Program-made: the position numbers and the translations under genes | Notes under the pieces: generated by a model | Databases searched by the model: none | What the model was told of the DNA's origin: nothing | Seen by the model: only the letters and a program-made list of their open reading frames with translations | Shown: in pieces, positions 60,014 through 64,000 of the stretch | How the letters are laid out: the number at the start of each line of letters is the position of its first letter | How positions within the stretch are numbered: the stretch's first letter is position 1 | Assembly (NCBI RefSeq): GCF_000699445.3 | Contig: NC_067200.1 | Span: forward strand, 18,155,003 to 18,219,002 | DNA: 64,000 bases | Direction: 5' to 3' | Source: Schistosoma haematobium | Lineage: Eukaryota; Platyhelminthes; Trematoda; Strigeidida; Schistosomatidae

Positions 60014-60244
60014 AACTGTCAGGATACACGAGTGAACTAAACTTATTCAGTAGAAATCTATGAATCTATATTTCCCAACAGGTATCATTTAGACATTTTA
60101 AGTGATTCTTAAGTAATTATTTAACTTTTAACTAGATGACTTCAGTGTTTATTCGCTTTTATTAATCATCCACAAAACTAAATTCAAATAAAGACAATTC
60201 AGAACTTAGTTGTAAATTGACTTGGTATTGTTTACTTGAATCTT

Positions 60245-60430
60245 TTCATTGATGTTCAGGACTGAAATTGATCAATCTTTTATTGATATATGTGTATACT
60301 GTGTGTATTACCTAGAGATTGCCTTAAGTCACAAGGTTTATAAGTAAATATGGGTTCGAGGCCCGGCTATTGAGTTCCAAACAGGACTAAAGTCGCGTCC
60401 TCGATTCCACTACTAGCCACTGTTCATCTT
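60245..60430. mobile_element. SINE-B foldback, decayed
   Basis: The left part is minus-strand (aggactgaaattgatcaatc to agtcacaaggtttataag); the right part is plus-strand (gggttcgaggcccgg; attgagttccaaacagg; cgtcctcgattccactact). It has the same layout as 40825-41482 without the D insertion. Confidence 0.68.
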
Positions 60431-60594
60431 TGAACTTAGTTATGAAATAAATCAAGTGTTCAATAAAATCTTTTATCTATCACTTCTTCACTTAGAATTT
60501 CATAGATAATAAGAATTAAGTGAATTATTGACTTATGATTACTTATCTTTGTAATTATTCTATTGCCTTTTAGATGGAGATTTGTTCACTGAGC

Positions 60595-60790
60595 TGTAGA
60601 GTTTGATCGTGAAGCTTTCATCGTTCTTCTCAACGACATCATCATCACTTCTACTTGACGTTTATACTGATGATGTTGTTAAGAAAAATGATGAAAGCTT
60701 CATGAGCAAATTATACAACTCAGAGAACAAAACTCTATCAAATCATTCACCTGAGCTACAAATATTCCCCCAACATCTCATAATTCTATT
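60595..60790 (+). repeat. Repeat F copy with internal inverted repeat
   Basis: gtgaagctttcatcgttctt (60610) is mirrored by aaaatgatgaaagcttcatg (60683), so the copy can form a hairpin. It is followed by the family's cagagaacaaaactctatca. Confidence 0.65.
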
Positions 60791-61093
60791 ACCTCACTGA
60801 AAATTTATTCTTATTATCTCAGCCTACTCATAAGTAGTATAAAATCTCACTTAAAAGTTTACAGCGCAGATCTTTCATTCATCATCATAATAAATATTAA
60901 ATGATATCTTAATATAATCAAACAAAATATCTTGTCAATTAACAAACTACATATGACATTTTATGAATTCTTCCTAAATTGTTCAATGATAATTACTAAC
61001 TGTTCAATTATGTTTAGTGTTTATTATCATTAAAAGAAGATGTTTAAATTACTTTTATCATTTGACATGAATGTATAATGAATAATAGTCATT

Positions 61094-61154
61094 GAGAAGA
61101 AGAAGAAGAAGAAGAAGAAGAAGAAGAAAACGAGGAAGAAGAAGAAGAAGAAGA
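61094..61154 (+). repeat. (GAA)n microsatellite
   Basis: About twenty AGA/GAA triplets, interrupted once by aaaacgag. Confidence 0.95.
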
Positions 61155-61619
61155 GTTATCATGTCATATCTTTCAATAGAGAAGATTACATTAATGAATT
61201 AATGTAGAATTAAAAGAACTATGCATATAAATATCTATGTCAGTAATTAGTAAGACCAAGATGGATTCCATTGATAAATATTTCATTGTGAAAGAAACAA
61301 TACAAACAATAATGATACTATTGTTCATTCCTATGAAATATCATTTAATTAGAATAAACACTTAAGATAAGTAAATGAATCTTAAAAAAAAAGGGAAATA
61401 AAAAACAATTACCATATCCTTATTTATTTATTTATTAAGTAAATGGAAATGAACTGCATTATGTCTATTTAAGTTTAATATTAAACAGAATAAACAATAT
61501 ACTACTCATTAACTTTAGGTATATAAATGTAGTTTTATGTATTAGATTTCAAATTATTTCGGAATAAAATGATGTATAAGTAAGTTGTATATGAATTATT
61601 TCATATCTATTTTATTTTA

Positions 61620-62060
61620 TTACATACTTACTTCTGTTACTCCTCGTGAAGGAGCATAGGCTGCTCATCAGCATTCTCCATCTAACCCTGATCTGGGCAA
61701 TCCTTTCCAGCTCTTTCCAGTTGTTATTCATCTTTTTCATGTCTACTTCTATTTTCTGATATAATGTGTTCTTTGGCATTCCAGTTTTTCACTTCCCTTC
61801 ATGATTCTAAGTTAGGGCTTGCCTCGTGGTGCAGTTTGGTGATTTGCGTAATGTATGTCCTATCCATTTCCATCGTCTTTTCCTAATTTCTTCTTCAGCT
61901 GGAAGTTGGTTTGTTCTCTCCCACAGAAGGCTGTTACTGATGGTATCCGGCCAATAGATGTTGAGTATCCTACGTAGACAACCATTTATAAATACTTGTA
62001 CATTCATGATGATGGATGTAGTAGTTGTTCAAGTTTGAGCTCCGTACAGTAGACCTACCT
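61620..62060 (-). mobile_element. LINE-H C-terminal coding end, longest copy
   Basis: Tail side at left (cttacttctgttactcctcg). The minus-strand frame includes [20 protein letters not shown] and [20 protein letters not shown], the conserved end of the polyprotein. At the left the frame is broken. The 5' part (reverse transcriptase) is missing. Confidence 0.82.
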
Positions 62061-62239
62061 TGACGTTCGTTCTATTAATATAATAATTTTTAGTATTAAC
62101 GATCATACATATAAACATTGATCAGCAAAATTCATTTCTCAGATTCATGATTTTAAATATGAGTTTGTTTTACGATCGTTCATTAAGATTTTACAGATTA
62201 GCTTTCAATTCATAATAATGTATAATCAAATTCCCAGTA

Positions 62240-62605
62240 ATATTGATGGGTAACTGCTTTACAACTACTACCAGTGAATTCCTACTGACTATCTTCTCGC
62301 AATATTACTGTTGTTTATGACATCGAGAGGATGAAAAGTGAATGTCCAGCGCTTTAACCAGCTTGATGAACACGAAATATCCACTTATACGAGTTAAAAG
62401 CCCTGATTCTAAACCAATGATGTACATGTGTTCCAGGATTCGGTGATAATAAACGGTGTATGAATCAATTATTTTTCACCGACTATCATGAGACTGTATC
62501 TTCTGATGTTGCTCCATTGCCTTGTGGATCAAACCTTGAGCTTCAAGGCTTCGGATGTGGATCCCTAAGAAAACCACCTATTTATGTGTTCAAATAAATA
62601 AATAA
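62240..62605 (+). mobile_element. Element D, diverged, with deletion before the tail
   Basis: Plus-strand copy; agaaaaccaccta is joined directly to tttatgtgttcaaataaata, so about 100 bp before the tail is missing. It abuts a SINE-A copy. Confidence 0.8.
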
Positions 62606-62621
62606 TTGATTAATATCAGAT

Positions 62622-62825
62622 GGGTATTGTGGAGATTGTAGTAATTTCAATGGTTAAGATCATGAATCAATTGAAGCTAGACGATCATGGAAAACCTGTA
62701 AGCACTGGACAGCCGTTTCGTCCTATTGTGTGACTCTTTAGCACTGCGCATCCACAACCTCGCCCCCTGCGAGACTCGAACCCAGGACCTACTGGTTTCG
62801 AGCGTGAGCACTTAACCACTAATTA
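62622..62825 (-). mobile_element. SINE-A copy lacking A box
   Basis: Minus strand: 3' end, ribozyme region (gtgactctttagcactg, core mutated), B box gagactcgaacccagg; it stops at cacttaaccactaat. Confidence 0.78.
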
Positions 62826-62867
62826 ATTAAAACAAAATAAACCATAATGCACCTTAGTTATTTAGAT

Positions 62868-63130
62868 GGTGGTTGGAGGTAGTCAACAGGAAACCCTGAA
62901 CCCGGGTTTCGTGCTACCTGGCACTCGTCAGCAAGGTGTACCTGTAATCTTGACGGAACTGGTGCTCCCTGGTGGATTTGACCTCGCGTCACCCAGCCTC
63001 ACAGTCGGAGACGTTACCACTGAGCTATCCGAGCCGTGACTAACCTCTTATAGAACTGAGATGTAATCACAATTGATTGATCACTGGGTGGTGATCAATG
63101 TCATGCTTGTCTGATGCTTATTAGTGCAGA
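62868..63130 (-). mobile_element. SINE-C, best-preserved unit
   Basis: Minus strand: leader (gatcaccacccagtgatcaa), head cggctcggatagctcagtgg (A box), gcgaggtcaaatccacc (B-box region, one change), hammerhead, and end gactacctccaaccaccatc. No inverted end is present, so this is the reference copy for family C. Confidence 0.85.
62894..62936 (-). ncRNA. Hammerhead ribozyme in SINE-C, complete core
   Basis: Minus strand: CCTTG / CAGGG stem I, core CTGACGA, stem II gtgc/gcac with loop caggta, GAA, stem III palindrome ACCCGGGT, triplet GTT. It matches the copy at 49841-49883 except in the stem II loop. Confidence 0.8.
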
Positions 63131-63220
63131 TCGAATGCATCATAGTTATTTATTTCCTAATTCGAATTTCCCCTCATTTCCTCCCCCCTCCTCTCCCTCT
63201 CCCCTCCACCACCCATATAG

Positions 63221-63710
63221 TTCATATCATTCCAATCACAATAATAATTCAATATCTGATATCAATGTAATTAAAGCAAAACATTTGGAACATCAATCAA
63301 TATCTCATTTAAATATAATCAATAAAAAACATTTGCATCGTAATAGTATCCAAGGCATGAATTCAAATGAACAAAACTTTATTCATCGCTTAGATACTAC
63401 TAATACTACTTCTACTACAACAATATTACCATTATGTAATTCACGTAAATCATCTAAATTATATTCATTTAATGAAAATATAAATTATTATGAATTAAGT
63501 CTTAATGAAGCACAATTATTAACAGAAGAAACATCAAAAAAATTAAATCAAATCAAATATAAAATGAATTCATCACAGAAAATTTATTGTTGTTGCCATG
63601 GTGACAATTATCATCGAAAATGTAGAAATAATAAAATAAATCCAGAAGAAAATTTAATTCATTTAACAAATCGTGGTGAAATATTAGAGAATCCAAATCT
63701 TATATTTAAT
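63221..63710 (+). CDS. Unidentified low-complexity exon (partial gene)
   Basis: The reading frame is open from 63114, but a long C/T tract and catatag at 63214-63220 make a strong acceptor, and gtaagt at 63711 a strong donor. The product is rich in His, Asn and Ser, with KKLNQIKYKMNSSQKIYCCC then HGDNYHRKCRNN and ENLIHLTNRGEILENPNLIF. I do not recognise it. If translation starts at the ATG at 63114, the first codons come from the SINE-C leader. A SINE-A copy begins 30 bases after the donor. Confidence 0.55.
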
Positions 63711-63739
63711 GTAAGTCGATTATTATTAATAATTTTCTG

Positions 63740-64000
63740 TTTGATTGAACTCATGAGTCAATTGAAGCTAGACCATTATGGGAAACTTGGAAGTACTAGA
63801 CGGCGTTCCGTTCTAGTATAGAACTCCTCAGTAGTGCGCATCCAGGATCCCGCACCCTGCGGGATTCGAACCCAGGACCTATCGGTCACGCGCGCGAGCG
63901 CCTAACCCTTAGGCCATTGACGGTGCAAATATCTAACCTCAGCCAATCCACGAAATTGCGCGACCATCTTCTACTGTACTGAGGTAGACACGTGTTTCTA
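63740..64000 (-). mobile_element. SINE-A copy, cut by window edge
   Basis: Minus strand: 3' end, ribozyme region (agtatagaactcctcagtag), B box gggattcgaacccagg, A-box half and the start of the leader. It has an overall intact layout. Confidence 0.82.

Overview
The window looks like a piece of a blood-fluke (Schistosoma or close relative) nuclear genome. The evidence is AT-rich DNA, short exons in long repeat-filled introns, a tRNA-headed hammerhead-ribozyme repeat with a 332-bp period that matches the known schistosome SM-alpha satellite type, and RTE-, Penelope- and Gypsy-type retroelement remnants typical of schistosomes. The species cannot be fixed from the sequence.

One protein-coding gene dominates. 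Positions 506-48378 (+) hold the last 23 exons I can trace of REV3L, the catalytic subunit of DNA polymerase zeta. All exons join in frame with GT-AG splice sites and give about 1,844 residues, ending in a TAA at 48376-48378. The order is: an acidic/Ser-Asn-rich linker with a possible REV7-binding motif (exons 1-6), a family-B N-terminal and inactive exonuclease-like fold (7-11), palm motifs A (12), B (16) and C (17), the KKRY motif (18), thumb (19-21), and the two C-terminal cysteine motifs CysA (22) and CysB (23). The N-terminus lies upstream of the window. An unidentified low-complexity exon (63221-63710, +) starts or continues another gene at the right edge.

Almost everything else is mobile DNA, much of it nested. 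I separate: three tRNA-headed SINE-like families, each with a hammerhead ribozyme (called A, B and C here); an abundant ~480-bp unclassified SINE-like element with an (AAATAA)-type tail (D); smaller repeats E, F and G; an RTE-clade LINE including one 3.57-kb copy with a 611-codon reverse transcriptase ORF (29973-33545, minus); a second LINE known only from its 3' end (H); a Penelope-like remnant with a GIY-YIG endonuclease; two solo LTRs and a Gypsy gag remnant. Target-site duplications of 5 to 15 bp could be read for seven insertions, which fixes their limits exactly.

The most unusual signals are three different hammerhead SINE families in one locus with intact catalytic cores; repeated head-to-head foldback copies of these SINEs, several within 60 bp of splice sites; an inverted pair of D elements whose central arms appear homogenised; and a cysteine-rich insertion in the exonuclease-like domain of REV3L.
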